23,415 bases of DNA from a virus (IMGVR_UViG_3300018080_001866:1-23415); one strand, 5' to 3'. Positions 8,925 to 16,022 are shown, counted from the first letter of the stretch. Notes: generated by a model from the letters alone, not told the origin. Numbers and translations are program-made.

Positions 8925-9230
8925 ATGACAAAATCACCCAGGTTTTTTGGAGATCAGGCAATTTCTGAAACACTTTCCGACACCGAAACAATGTTCTCAA
9001 TGTTCAACTGGAATTCGGCACCAGTGACAGCTGAGGTTCTGGACAGAATTAATATCTGTCCTAAATGTGGACGATACGGCATATTTCGGAAACAAGAGGG
9101 GGGAAAGATGGTTCGGAAATTACGCTGTCAAATGTGTGGGCAGCGTGTAGTCGGGATCTTTAAACCAAAAAAGGAGGGGGGACCGAATGAGAATCGGGAG
9201 AGTGAGGAGCCGTGGCTCCCACCAGGATAG
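8925..9230 (+). CDS. Small zinc-ribbon protein
   Basis: A 101-residue protein of unknown family, the first of two rightward genes in an otherwise leftward window. A CPKC (C45, C48) and a CQMC (C68, C71) about 20 residues apart form a probable zinc ribbon with basic residues between them (KMVRKLR), consistent with nucleic acid or protein binding. The N-terminal 40 residues are polar and the tail is charged and Pro/Gly-rich. A strong AAGGAGG lies upstream. Another ATG five bases earlier (8920) gives a two-codon frame (Met-Lys-stop) whose TGA overlaps this ATG. The strand switch and separate leader suggest independent regulation. Confidence 0.7.
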   Translation: MTKSPRFFGDQAISETLSDTETMFSMFNWNSAPVTAEVLDRINICPKCGRYGIFRKQEGGKMVRKLRCQMCGQRVVGIFKPKKEGGPNENRESEEPWLPPG

Positions 9231-9282
9231 CAAACAATGCGAGAAATCTAATTATATCATACCCGAAGGAGGTGATACTCAG

Positions 9283-9474
9283 ATGAATCGAGCAGCCATA
9301 TTTGGCTTGCATCTTGCGGAAATTATGGGCCGCTCGATGAGAGTTGCACTAGCAGAAAAATGCAGTGCCAGCGACTTCCATCACGGAAGAGTGGGGAGTG
9401 AAAAATTAATCGACTCCTCTTCACCAAATAGTAGGACTCTCGTAGGGCCAACCAACTCCAAAGATACGATGTAG
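9283..9474 (+). CDS. Small hypothetical protein, second rightward gene
   Basis: A 63-residue protein with no recognised domain; the start MNRAAIFGLHLAEIMG is amphipathic and the rest is Ser/Thr-rich. The ATG follows a near-perfect anti-16S match, AAGGAGGTGAT, by about 10 bases from GGAGG. The same frame extends upstream to an ATG at 9187 that also has an AAGGAGG, giving a 95-residue form overlapping the end of the zinc-ribbon gene by 44 bases. The shorter start is preferred because the extra residues look unlike a natural N-terminus, but both may be used. Coding status is moderate, since no family is recognised. Confidence 0.45.
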   Translation: MNRAAIFGLHLAEIMGRSMRVALAEKCSASDFHHGRVGSEKLIDSSSPNSRTLVGPTNSKDTM

Positions 9475-9507
9475 ATTGAATTATTAACTTTAGAATACAT
9501 TTCATTC

Positions 9508-9526
9508 AATGGGGGGTTCCCCCATT
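9508..9526 (+). terminator. Hairpin terminator candidate between convergent genes
   Basis: AATGGGGG (9508-9515) pairs with CCCCCATT (9519-9526) around a 3-base loop, 34 bases after the stop of the last rightward gene. A six-T run follows only after eight more bases (9535-9540), so it is not a classic intrinsic terminator, but its position between convergent genes fits. Confidence 0.45.
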
Positions 9527-9562
9527 CTGTAATGTTTTTTGTACTTTTTTTTGCCAAAAAAA

Positions 9563-10807
9563 TTATGAATTGAGATTATGAGTTCTCATGAGAGTTATGA
9601 CTGCTTTCGCTTGCCATTCTCCTTCTTTATCAAGAAGTATGTCACTTGATTTTAAAATATATTTTCCAGATAGGGGAATATATTCTTGAGTCTCACATTC
9701 GAGTTTGAATTGTTCCCCAACTTTCAAAAGATTTTCGATCTGAATACTTCTTTCCATCATCAATTTGATTGTTGACAGATTTGAGACTTGTTTCGCAATT
9801 CTTGAAATCATGAATGCTGGAGTAGTCTCATATCCTGTAGAGCTTATATAATATCTTGTTCTTTCGGAAATAACGTCATCCATATATATTAGTTTATTAT
9901 CACTCGCAAGGCTGTAATCAGAACATATACTTTCGATATCATTTTCTATCGTCAAATAAAGTTGATCTCTTGGTTTTACAATAAATTTCAAATTATTCGC
10001 AAAATTTGCAAAGAATGTATTTCCTCCATAATGGGTGTCCAAGGCATATTGTGTATAGAAATTCTTTCCGTCTGTGGCCTTATTCGCAACTTCATCCTGT
10101 TTTCCTTGGTTTGATAAAAAAGTTATTGTTCCAGTTTGTGATTTATTGAATTGTCCTTTTAAATTCCTTACGCTTAGAGTATTATCATATTGACAATAAA
10201 TCGCTGGAACACCCTCATATAAACCAAAATGGTCATCTAAATATTGAATTGCTTTATAAATGGTTGTGGGAGGAACCACAATTTGATCTATAACCTCAGA
10301 ATTTTCACCATCTGTATCATAATCTAATGTTGCATCTGGAGCATATGTCCCAACTAAATCTTCAACTACTTGTTTTAGAGTCATCGCTTGATAAACTTCA
10401 TTTACAAGAGAAGTCATAATTTTAAATGGTGTTTGACACACTGTTAGAAATTCAACAGAAGTTCTTAATTTTTCTTCAGGTAATCCTTCTGTTATGTCTG
10501 GTTTTACTGGAGTTGGCATACTATTTGTCACAAACATCAATTCAAAATCTAATTGGTTTCCCATACCTTCCTGATCAACTCCAAGGAGTTTTAATGACAT
10601 TTTGATATTTTCTTTTCCATATATTTTTTCCAAAACAACATCATCAGGTTCAACATTCACAACGAATGTGACGATCGGATAAGCAGATGAAATTGATGAT
10701 GATATCCGAATACTCACAACATCTTGAGAAAAATCGATTCCTTTTATCTTCAGGCTGACATCATAACTTCGACCCGGCTTAAACTTTTGTTCTTCTGTTT
10801 CAGCCAT
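9563..10807 (-). CDS. Probable tail/baseplate hub protein
   Basis: A 414-residue protein starting at MAETEEQKF, where AAGGAGAT lies at good spacing; a longer frame to 10849 would begin inside that SD and is rejected. The N-terminal half is beta-rich (YDVSLKIKGIDFSQDVVSIRISSS). The middle has TLKQVVEDLVGTYAP, then VVPPTTIYKAIQYLDDHFGL and CQYDNTLSVRNL, an arrangement like the 'weak-helix, wd-x-iqyLa-x-yg, D-x-L-x-v' layout of gpD/gp27-type hub proteins of contractile tails. No strong single motif confirms this, so the assignment is by pattern. It is expressed downstream of a strong terminator and converges on the rightward genes. Other tail or virion roles are possible. Confidence 0.6.
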   Translation of the reverse strand: MAETEEQKFKPGRSYDVSLKIKGIDFSQDVVSIRISSSISSAYPIVTFVVNVEPDDVVLEKIYGKENIKMSLKLLGVDQEGMGNQLDFELMFVTNSMPTPVKPDITEGLPEEKLRTSVEFLTVCQTPFKIMTSLVNEVYQAMTLKQVVEDLVGTYAPDATLDYDTDGENSEVIDQIVVPPTTIYKAIQYLDDHFGLYEGVPAIYCQYDNTLSVRNLKGQFNKSQTGTITFLSNQGKQDEVANKATDGKNFYTQYALDTHYGGNTFFANFANNLKFIVKPRDQLYLTIENDIESICSDYSLASDNKLIYMDDVISERTRYYISSTGYETTPAFMISRIAKQVSNLSTIKLMMERSIQIENLLKVGEQFKLECETQEYIPLSGKYILKSSDILLDKEGEWQAKAVITLMRTHNLNS

Positions 10808-10850
10808 AGATAGATCTCCTTTTCTTTTTTGTTCCAGAAAAAACGACAAA

Positions 10851-10884
10851 AAAAGAGGGATGGTTTGAATTCCATCCCTCTTTT
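10851..10884 (-). terminator. Strong intrinsic terminator
   Basis: A perfect 13-base-pair hairpin, AAAAGAGGGATGG with CCATCCCTCTTTT around an 8-base loop, lies just after the stop of the 208-residue gene. On the minus strand it is followed by a T run, and the A/T flanks are symmetric, so it may act in both directions. It separates the hub gene from the upstream operon. Confidence 0.9.
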
Positions 10885-10896
10885 ATCAGACTCAAA

Positions 10897-11523
10897 TTAC
10901 TGAATGATCGGATCACCATTTTTGTCCTTCGGTATCAAGCCTTCAGAACTCATGGGTTCTGCGACAGTTCCTTCCGGAAGTTGCTCTTTGACCTTCCCGA
11001 CAACCATTTCCATATACTCTTGAGGGTCAACACCTTTAGGGATCTGGACCATCAATCCTCTCGAATTGTTTCCCAGACCCATACCTCCCATAACTTTTTC
11101 GATGTCCGCTTGAGTCAGTTTCGGCTCAACCCCATTCTTGATCAATTTCTCATCGATGAGTTCATACAATTTGGCATTGAGTTTGGAAATGATAATGGGA
11201 ATAACCATTGTCATATAACTCAATTTCAGAGTTCCCAATGCGGTCACAGCCTTCAACCCAGACAGAGTAGCCGCAGGCCAGAGGAGCTTCTTCGGAATGA
11301 GGGCTTCAATCAATGCCACAAATTCTTTTTCGAGCATATCCCGATATTCACCCCCACTCTCAAATGTGACCTTTGAGAATTCTTTCAATTCGGTAACATT
11401 CACACCCGGATAATATTTATCCAGATATTTGCAGAATTCCTCATGGTTTGTCTCCAAAGCACTATTCAGAGACTCGATAACCTTGAGGTTTTTCATGATA
11501 ATTCGAATCGCTCGTTTGCTCAT
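10897..11523 (-). CDS. Hypothetical protein with hydrophobic middle segment
   Basis: A 208-residue protein that I do not recognise. The N-terminal third is helical and charged (MSKRAIRIIMKNLKVIESLNSAL). The middle (about residues 75-120) is hydrophobic, with LLWPAATLSGLKAVTALG and MTMVIPIIISKL, and could be one or two membrane-associated helices. The C-terminus is Gly/Pro-rich and polar. The start has a clear GGAGAT. It directly follows the 82-residue gene and is the last gene before the terminator at 10851-10884. It could be a virion or membrane protein; nothing decides. Confidence 0.75.
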   Translation of the reverse strand: MSKRAIRIIMKNLKVIESLNSALETNHEEFCKYLDKYYPGVNVTELKEFSKVTFESGGEYRDMLEKEFVALIEALIPKKLLWPAATLSGLKAVTALGTLKLSYMTMVIPIIISKLNAKLYELIDEKLIKNGVEPKLTQADIEKVMGGMGLGNNSRGLMVQIPKGVDPQEYMEMVVGKVKEQLPEGTVAEPMSSEGLIPKDKNGDPIIQ

Positions 11524-11524
11524 T

Positions 11525-11773
11525 TTATCTCCTTCCTGCGAGTTTTATTTCTGGGTGAGAGAGACAAACACTGCTATCTCCACCATGTTTCTCATACCCA
11601 TCAGCCAGTATTTCCTGTATGTCATCTTCAGAATAATTCCTCCAATTCGGAATATTCCGCTCACATTCCCTTATAAATATCTCTTCCCCTTTTTTTGCCG
11701 CGTCTTCTGTGAAACCAGAGATCAAGATATTTTTGTGAACGACCCCGTTTTTGATGACAATTATGTTGACCAT
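11525..11773 (-). CDS. Small hypothetical protein, coupled to the DUF932-like gene
   Basis: An 82-residue protein, MVNIIVIKNGVVHKNILISG onward, followed by a charged helix (FTEDAAKKGEEIFIRECERN). Its ATG overlaps the stop of the upstream gene as TAATG, which marks translational coupling and sets the start; the longer frame to 11845 overlaps the upstream gene heavily and is rejected. The stop is followed at once by the start of the 208-residue gene. The fold looks like a small alpha/beta protein. Function unknown. Confidence 0.75.
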   Translation of the reverse strand: MVNIIVIKNGVVHKNILISGFTEDAAKKGEEIFIRECERNIPNWRNYSEDDIQEILADGYEKHGGDSSVCLSHPEIKLAGRR

Positions 11774-12684
11774 TATGTAGTCCGTCTTTGAGCTGCCCGG
11801 ACTTGCTTCAGGACATTGTCCATTTCGGTCGGGAATACAAGACATCTCTCGGCTGCATTTTCCAGAAGAAGTCTCGTATTGATGTTCTTTTCAATTGAAC
11901 TGAATCTTGTGATTGCGTGGAAAAGATTCCATCTGGTGATCACCTTCTGATCTTCTGAGTCCTTCTCGGAGATTGATTCAATAATCATCGAGACTGACTC
12001 TCTCCTCCTTTTCCCGATGCCCTCCACGAGTTCGAGAGTCTTCAGGAAATCATCCTCTGTCAACCGGGAATTCATGTTGGCCTCGATCATGCTCATGATT
12101 CCCTCTCCAAATGTATTCACATAGGAGCCGATGGCTGAGGATAATCTGGTCTTGGCATTCTTCATGTGGATCTGCCGCATGTTCCCGAATTTCCGGAATC
12201 CGAATCCCAAGAGTCTCTTTCTCTGCTCATTGTAGATCGAGATCCCGAAGGATACATTGATGGCCCGGGTCCCGTTGTACCCATTGGTGACGATCAACTG
12301 AGGATAAATATCCCCAACACTCGGAACAGATGTTTGATTCCGAATGACGATCTCATGATACATCTGGGCCCCAGCGTGGGAGATCAGGGTGTGTTCTGTG
12401 AAGATGGGAGATCCGATGTCTGCAATCGACTCTTTGATCTTGTTGATTGCATCAGTATTCCCAACGAATTGATAATGATCGGAAACGATTCCGGCCAGGG
12501 ACTGATTTGTGGCTTCTGCGGATTTCACGAATACTCCGAGGAAGGGAATGGCAATTCCATCCATTGTGGTCAGTTGTCTGTAAATGACCTCCCCGAATTC
12601 ATCCTCATATCTGTATCTTCCCAGGTCTTGGACCTCAAGGCCCATTCCTTCAGCTCGATTCAAAAAAGTTGTTTCTTCGCTCAT
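11773..12684 (-). CDS. DUF932-like phage/plasmid protein
   Basis: A 303-residue protein that resembles the DUF932 family (phage/plasmid-like TIGR03299 group). The similar parts are an early IVSDHYQFVGNTDAINKI, matching the family's 'vvs-x-rY-x-vvqn-x-ea' segment, and a late RWNLFHAITRFSS, matching its 'alfnavTe' segment. The biochemical role of the family is not settled; members are often abundant early products of phages and plasmids. The start ATG is preceded by GGAGAAT inside the end of the upstream gene. The DNA is visibly richer in G and C, with C/G-ending codons, than the tape measure or the right-hand array, which could reflect high expression or a different origin. Confidence 0.75.
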   Translation of the reverse strand: MSEETTFLNRAEGMGLEVQDLGRYRYEDEFGEVIYRQLTTMDGIAIPFLGVFVKSAEATNQSLAGIVSDHYQFVGNTDAINKIKESIADIGSPIFTEHTLISHAGAQMYHEIVIRNQTSVPSVGDIYPQLIVTNGYNGTRAINVSFGISIYNEQRKRLLGFGFRKFGNMRQIHMKNAKTRLSSAIGSYVNTFGEGIMSMIEANMNSRLTEDDFLKTLELVEGIGKRRRESVSMIIESISEKDSEDQKVITRWNLFHAITRFSSIEKNINTRLLLENAAERCLVFPTEMDNVLKQVRAAQRRTT

Positions 12685-12685
12685 T

Positions 12686-12973
12686 CTAATTCTCCACGAC
12701 CACTGTTCCAGTGACCCGAATCAGTTTATCGGTTTCTTCACAAACAAATCTCCAGCCGTCTGAACTGTTCTCGGATAAGACCTTGCCTGTTGATTTCCAC
12801 TGCTCGACCAATACACCACCGGAATACAGCTTGACAACTGCGCTGCTCCCGATGCTCGTGTAATTTTTCACGGTCGCATACATACAACCAAGAGTTATCA
12901 CTGTTGCGAGAAGGATTGCAAACGCAACGAAGATGAGGGTTGAGATTGTTGTGTGTTTTTGTGTAGAGTTCAT
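12686..12973 (-). CDS. Small membrane-anchored protein
   Basis: A 95-residue protein with a single hydrophobic segment (about residues 9-35, LIFVAFAILLATVITLGC) acting as a signal anchor, or as a lipoprotein signal with C30 as a weak lipobox cysteine. The outer domain reads VVKLYSGGVLVEQWKSTGKV...DGWRF...KLIRVTGTVVVEN, a short beta-rich pattern that I recall from other small phage membrane proteins of unknown role. A strong AAGGAG lies 4 bases before the ATG. The stop lies next to the DUF932-like start. It may act at the host envelope. Confidence 0.75.
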   Translation of the reverse strand: MNSTQKHTTISTLIFVAFAILLATVITLGCMYATVKNYTSIGSSAVVKLYSGGVLVEQWKSTGKVLSENSSDGWRFVCEETDKLIRVTGTVVVEN

Positions 12974-12983
12974 GATTCTCCTT

Positions 12984-13157
12984 TCACGAAATGTGTTTGG
13001 CTTTCACCTGCACCGTACAATACGGACATGTCACTATTTCTTTCACCTGATCTAGAAAGGTGGCATCCAACATCATATGTCCTGCACAATTCGGACATTC
13101 ATATGGTCCCTCCAATTCACACTTCTCAGAGGGGACCTCTTTCAACTCATTCGACAT
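12984..13157 (-). CDS. Small zinc-ribbon protein (57 residues)
   Basis: A short gene read from ATG 13157 to TGA 12984. The protein has CPNC (residues 21-24) and CPYC (44-47), two knuckles 20 residues apart, so it is a probable zinc ribbon. The N-terminus is acidic (MSNELKEVPSEKCELEGPYE) and the C-terminus basic (VKAKHIS). The stop lies 11 bases before the start of the membrane protein gene, with that gene's SD in between. Its own SD is weak. No homologous family is recognised. Confidence 0.7.
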   Translation of the reverse strand: MSNELKEVPSEKCELEGPYECPNCAGHMMLDATFLDQVKEIVTCPYCTVQVKAKHIS

Positions 13158-13184
13158 TTGACACTTTCTTCATCATTATTACAA

Positions 13185-13412
13185 TCATCCTATCAAAACG
13201 GATGATTCTTTCCCGTCACTTTTGTTTGTGACTTTCCGAATGAAAGATTTAAAAACTCCATTTTTTCGGACAATGGGTGTATGAGATTTACACCACTCAT
13301 CAGCCACATCTTTCTCAATTAAACCCGAATTTACAAGAGCTTCGACAGTGGTAAATTTCACTGTATCAAAATCCGATTCAAGCTCCTCTTTTGTGTGTTG
13401 ATACTTTTCCAA
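13185..13412 (-). CDS. Small hypothetical protein, TTG start
   Basis: A 75-residue charged protein (EKYQHTKEELESDFDTVKF..., ending in KSDGKESSVLIG) of unknown function. The start is TTG, supported by AAGGAGA eight bases upstream and by the absence of a better ATG. Predicted helices alternate with basic patches (RKNGVFKSFIRKVTNKS), so nucleic acid binding is possible but unproven. It begins 24 bases downstream of the tRNA-Asp gene and is probably on the same transcript. Confidence 0.65.
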   Translation of the reverse strand: MEKYQHTKEELESDFDTVKFTTVEALVNSGLIEKDVADEWCKSHTPIVRKNGVFKSFIRKVTNKSDGKESSVLIG

Positions 13413-13435
13413 TCTCTATTCTCCTTTCGTAAAAA

Positions 13436-13509
13436 TGGCGATGCTGAGGGGAATCGAACCCCTGTCGAATGATGGACAGTCAAACATGTTACCACTACAC
13501 CACAGCACC
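13436..13509 (-). tRNA. tRNA-Asp (anticodon GTC)
   Basis: A 74-base tRNA with encoded CCA. The acceptor GGTGCTG pairs with CAGCATC (one G-U), the D stem is GTGT/ACAT and the T arm AGGGG-TTCGATT-CCCCT. The anticodon loop is CTGTCCA (13473-13479), giving anticodon GTC at 13475-13477. Discriminator G73 and G10 agree with bacterial tRNA-Asp identity. The anticodon stem is poor: three pairs (TGA/TCA) and then two U-U mismatches. It sits inside a leftward gene cluster and is presumably cut from a longer transcript. Confidence 0.85.
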
Positions 13510-13513
13510 GCAA

Positions 13514-14110
13514 TTATATCCTTTGAGCTATACAATTCAAATAAATATCTCGGCCATCAAAATCGAACTTTTCAGCGATTGTCATAACTTTGAATCTTTG
13601 TTCCATCGCGAGGAACATTTTCAATCTATCCGCTGTCCAAATGCTCTTGTGAGGATCGTCTGGCTCATTCAGCATTTCGGTTGTGAGAAGAATGTTGTCT
13701 GTCCAGAATTCAATGTCGTAAACATCCTCAGCAATGAGCATTTGAGCGAGCATTTTGTAATCGGGGACAATGATATCAAGAAGGCCATCCTTCTTCACAC
13801 ACGTCGACAGAAGATAAATGAAATATAAAACTTGGTCCCTATGAATATGTTCTAAGATCCGGTAGAGACTTATAACATCGAATGTCACATTATATCTCGA
13901 AAGGAAATCAAACATATCATCATTTACGAAATATTCACCTTTGCTGCCCACAGGGAGGGCCCCCGTTTTATTTGTGAATCTGTGAGTCTTTTCCACATGT
14001 TCAATAGGATCTTCGGTGAAATAACATGTGTCCACATTTATAATGAGATCTCCTTCCTCAGCCATCAAAGGTCTTATTTTTCCTCCAGCCAGATTCAAAA
14101 TTGTCCTCAT
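13514..14110 (-). CDS. SAM-dependent methyltransferase-like protein
   Basis: A 198-residue protein starting MRTILNLAGGKIRPL, where LNLAGG stands in the place of the SAM-binding glycine motif I of class I methyltransferases. Later parts fit the family: VDTCYF after beta-2, then FDVISLYRILEHIHRDQVLYFI and KKDGLLDIIVPDYKML, very like the 'H-x-LEHi...VLKpGG-x-l-x-i-vPd' segment of COG4627-type predicted methyltransferases. Motif I is degenerate (AGG instead of GCG), so catalytic activity is uncertain. AAGGAGG lies four bases before this ATG; an ATG at 14125 overlapping the upstream stop as ATGA is an alternative start. Substrate unknown. Confidence 0.75.
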   Translation of the reverse strand: MRTILNLAGGKIRPLMAEEGDLIINVDTCYFTEDPIEHVEKTHRFTNKTGALPVGSKGEYFVNDDMFDFLSRYNVTFDVISLYRILEHIHRDQVLYFIYLLSTCVKKDGLLDIIVPDYKMLAQMLIAEDVYDIEFWTDNILLTTEMLNEPDDPHKSIWTADRLKMFLAMEQRFKVMTIAEKFDFDGRDIYLNCIAQRI

Positions 14111-14121
14111 CCTGCCTCCTT

Positions 14122-14847
14122 TCATGCAAATTCTAAACAGATTGATTCGGTGAATGGTCTGAGATAAAAGTCAAAATATCGACTCCTATCAATCTCATCC
14201 ACATCCAATAGGTTGACCATATTTTCTGTGATCCGAACTTCACCCATACCTTTGACGAATATGTTATATTCTCCTTCTCCAACTGGAATACAAAATAAAT
14301 CAGGATCGTCTGATCCCATAAATTCATCCTTCAATTTTTGTAAGTTTTTGAAGATGTCTGTTTTGTTCATGTAACTCATTCTGACTAATCTTCCCATGAA
14401 CTCATTCATTTCCTCGTATTTATGTGAAACCCCTTTGATTGAGATTTCTTTTCCATCAAAAGCCATATAACTCTTTCGATCAGATGAAATGATGAACGTC
14501 TGATAAATAGATCTTAATTCAAGGGGAAGATATTCCTGGTTTTTGTTTTTCAGGGGCCTTCGAAGAATTATCCCATCGTATTGTCTCGTAACAATGTCGT
14601 CTTCTTTGATATTGTTACGAGTTAAATGTTCACTTACAGTTGAGGTTGTGATGTCCCTCAAGATGTTCACCAGCTCTGGTCGTTCTCTCATCATCAACCC
14701 GATCTGGATATTTCTTTGAGTTTTATCGTCTTTATCCAGTTTCGAAAGATCGAAATTCATCTCTCGGAGGATTGAATAATGACAAGCCGAGATGTCATAG
14801 AGATAAACATCTCTCATGAAAAACGGACACGTTGAGTTTATATTCAT
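14122..14847 (-). CDS. Polymerase-palm-like small protein
   Basis: A 241-residue protein with three motifs in the order and spacing style of a family B DNA polymerase palm. DISACHYSIL (residues 18-27) lines up with motif A D-x2-SLYPSI. KTQRNIQIG (42-50) matches motif B K-x3-N-x2-[YI]-G. RQYDGIIL (88-95) stands where motif C Y-x-DTD would be, but keeps only one aspartate. The region between motifs A and C is far shorter than in any full polymerase, and there is no exonuclease domain. The C-terminal 140 residues are unrecognised. It overlaps the upstream zinc-finger gene and the downstream methyltransferase-like gene by ATGA. It could be a minimal nucleotidyl transferase, a relic or a polymerase accessory; function is inferred only. 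Confidence 0.7.
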   Translation of the reverse strand: MNINSTCPFFMRDVYLYDISACHYSILREMNFDLSKLDKDDKTQRNIQIGLMMRERPELVNILRDITTSTVSEHLTRNNIKEDDIVTRQYDGIILRRPLKNKNQEYLPLELRSIYQTFIISSDRKSYMAFDGKEISIKGVSHKYEEMNEFMGRLVRMSYMNKTDIFKNLQKLKDEFMGSDDPDLFCIPVGEGEYNIFVKGMGEVRITENMVNLLDVDEIDRSRYFDFYLRPFTESICLEFA

Positions 14848-15107
14848 CTTTGTTTTCCTGTGACTTGTGCAACCCAGTCAAGTTTGCCTTTTCCTTTACA
14901 TTTTTCACATGTAGCACGTTTGAATAAAGGGCCTTCATAAAAATCAAAATTTTCTTTTCGTGATTGAAAACATCTATCATCTATGACCTCTACAAATCTT
15001 GATCTGGATCTTCCAGTTCCGTCACATTTTGGGCATATTATTTCACTCATTTCTTCATTGAGTTCTAATTCTGAACTCCTGTGTTCTGTATTAGTGATAT
15101 CGCTCAT
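14844..15107 (-). CDS. DnaJ-like CxxCxGxG zinc-finger protein
   Basis: An 87-residue protein with CPKCDGTG (C25, C28) and CEKCKGKG (C67, C70), two half-repeats of the DnaJ-type zinc finger that bind one zinc ion between them. The ending GKGKLDWVAQVTGK resembles GHGKVDWIENVIGR at the end of the protein at 20423-20731. The N-terminus is acidic. A good AAGGAG precedes the ATG, and the stop overlaps the next ATG as ATGA. Such small proteins are frequent in large phages; their targets are unknown. It is not a J-domain chaperone, since no HPD segment is present. Confidence 0.75.
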   Translation of the reverse strand: MSDITNTEHRSSELELNEEMSEIICPKCDGTGRSRSRFVEVIDDRCFQSRKENFDFYEGPLFKRATCEKCKGKGKLDWVAQVTGKQR

Positions 15108-15127
15108 TTCAACTCCTTAGAAAAAGT

Positions 15128-15159
15128 GAGGGTGGAAGATCTGACACTCTCCCACCCTC
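15128..15159 (-). terminator. Intrinsic terminator after the T-rich-linker gene
   Basis: On the minus strand GAGGGTGG pairs with CCACCCTC (eight pairs, 16-base loop), followed by a five-T run (15125-15121). It lies 37 bases after the stop of the gene at 15196-15972 and upstream of the SD of the next gene. Confidence 0.8.
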
Positions 15160-15195
15160 GGGTTCTGCGATTAACCCATGCGACCTTATGGGGAC

Positions 15196-15972
15196 TTATT
15201 CGGTTGAGTTGACGATATGAATCATCGCATCATCCAGCTGGATAAGATGGGCCACATCATAGACGGTTGCTTGTCGGGCCAGGAGCCACCGAACTGCACT
15301 CAGATTGGTATCAATGTTGGATTCGACTTTCTTGATCTGCTTGTACAGCAGGGCTAGGTTTTCCATGTTGGCCGCTCTCGGAAGAGCATCGGTGACGGCC
15401 TGGGTCGGAGGTGTCTCCGGATACACGAACCGGTTCTCCTTCTTGTCGACCTTGACACGGCTGAACGGAATGAGCATTTCATCGACGGACACACAGTAGA
15501 CCAGGGTCATTCCGGACTTGGAGCCGTAGCATTTGACGAAATAGTTTTCGGCCAGCTGGCAAAGGATCGAGAAGGAATTGTGATTGTAGACCCGCATGGC
15601 CACCGGGGCATGATCAGGAACAGCAACCCCATCTGAATCTTCCATTGTGTAGATTCTTCGTCTGGGATTATCCCCGAACTCACCACCCTTCGGATGGGTG
15701 TCAGAGAGGACTAGGGTCTTGGAAGGATCAACACCCCTGACGGTGAGAGCGTGATTTTTCACATTCTCTACTTGGGCAATATGGGCACCGATCCACGCGG
15801 TCAGATTCGTGACTGCAATGGCATTGGCCGGAAGCGGCTCAGGCTCAGCCGGGGCCTCGGTAACGGGCTCTTCGGTTGTTGTGGTCGATGTGGTTGTGGG
15901 AAGTTCTGTTGCTCTGCCTTCGTCTTCTTCTGCGGGAAGATTGTCAACCATTTCTGCGAGATTATCAGTCAT
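15196..15972 (-). CDS. Hypothetical protein with Thr/Pro-rich N-terminal linker
   Basis: A 258-residue protein of unknown family. Residues 1-50 are acidic and low-complexity, with TTTSTTTTEEPVTEAPAEPE, a likely disordered linker. The folded part follows from ANAIAVTNLTAWIGAHIAQV, with a beta-rich centre (VAMRVYNHNSFSILCQLAENY) and a helical end. The SD is strong (AAGGAG, 7 bases) and the gene has its own terminator, so it forms a discrete transcription end. Its DNA is clearly more G+C-rich than the neighbours, like the genes at 11773 and 17262. That combination hints at an abundant product, which is inference. Confidence 0.8.
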   Translation of the reverse strand: MTDNLAEMVDNLPAEEDEGRATELPTTTSTTTTEEPVTEAPAEPEPLPANAIAVTNLTAWIGAHIAQVENVKNHALTVRGVDPSKTLVLSDTHPKGGEFGDNPRRRIYTMEDSDGVAVPDHAPVAMRVYNHNSFSILCQLAENYFVKCYGSKSGMTLVYCVSVDEMLIPFSRVKVDKKENRFVYPETPPTQAVTDALPRAANMENLALLYKQIKKVESNIDTNLSAVRWLLARQATVYDVAHLIQLDDAMIHIVNSTE

Positions 15973-16022
15973 GATAATACTCCTTTCTTTTTTCGTTTGG
16001 TTTCGGTTTGTGGATCACACTT

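Noticed and set aside
10808-10849. Longer start for the hub gene (MSFFLEQKRKGDLS...)
   Set aside because: The extension encodes the SD of the downstream ATG at 10807 and begins at the foot of the terminator.
11774-11845. Longer start for the 82-residue gene
   Set aside because: It would overlap the DUF932-like gene by 73 bases, whereas a TAATG coupling start exists at 11773.
12166-12714. Plus-strand 182-codon open frame
   Set aside because: It is antisense to the DUF932-like gene, a G+C-rich gene in which the opposite strand stays open by composition; no SD or recognisable domain.
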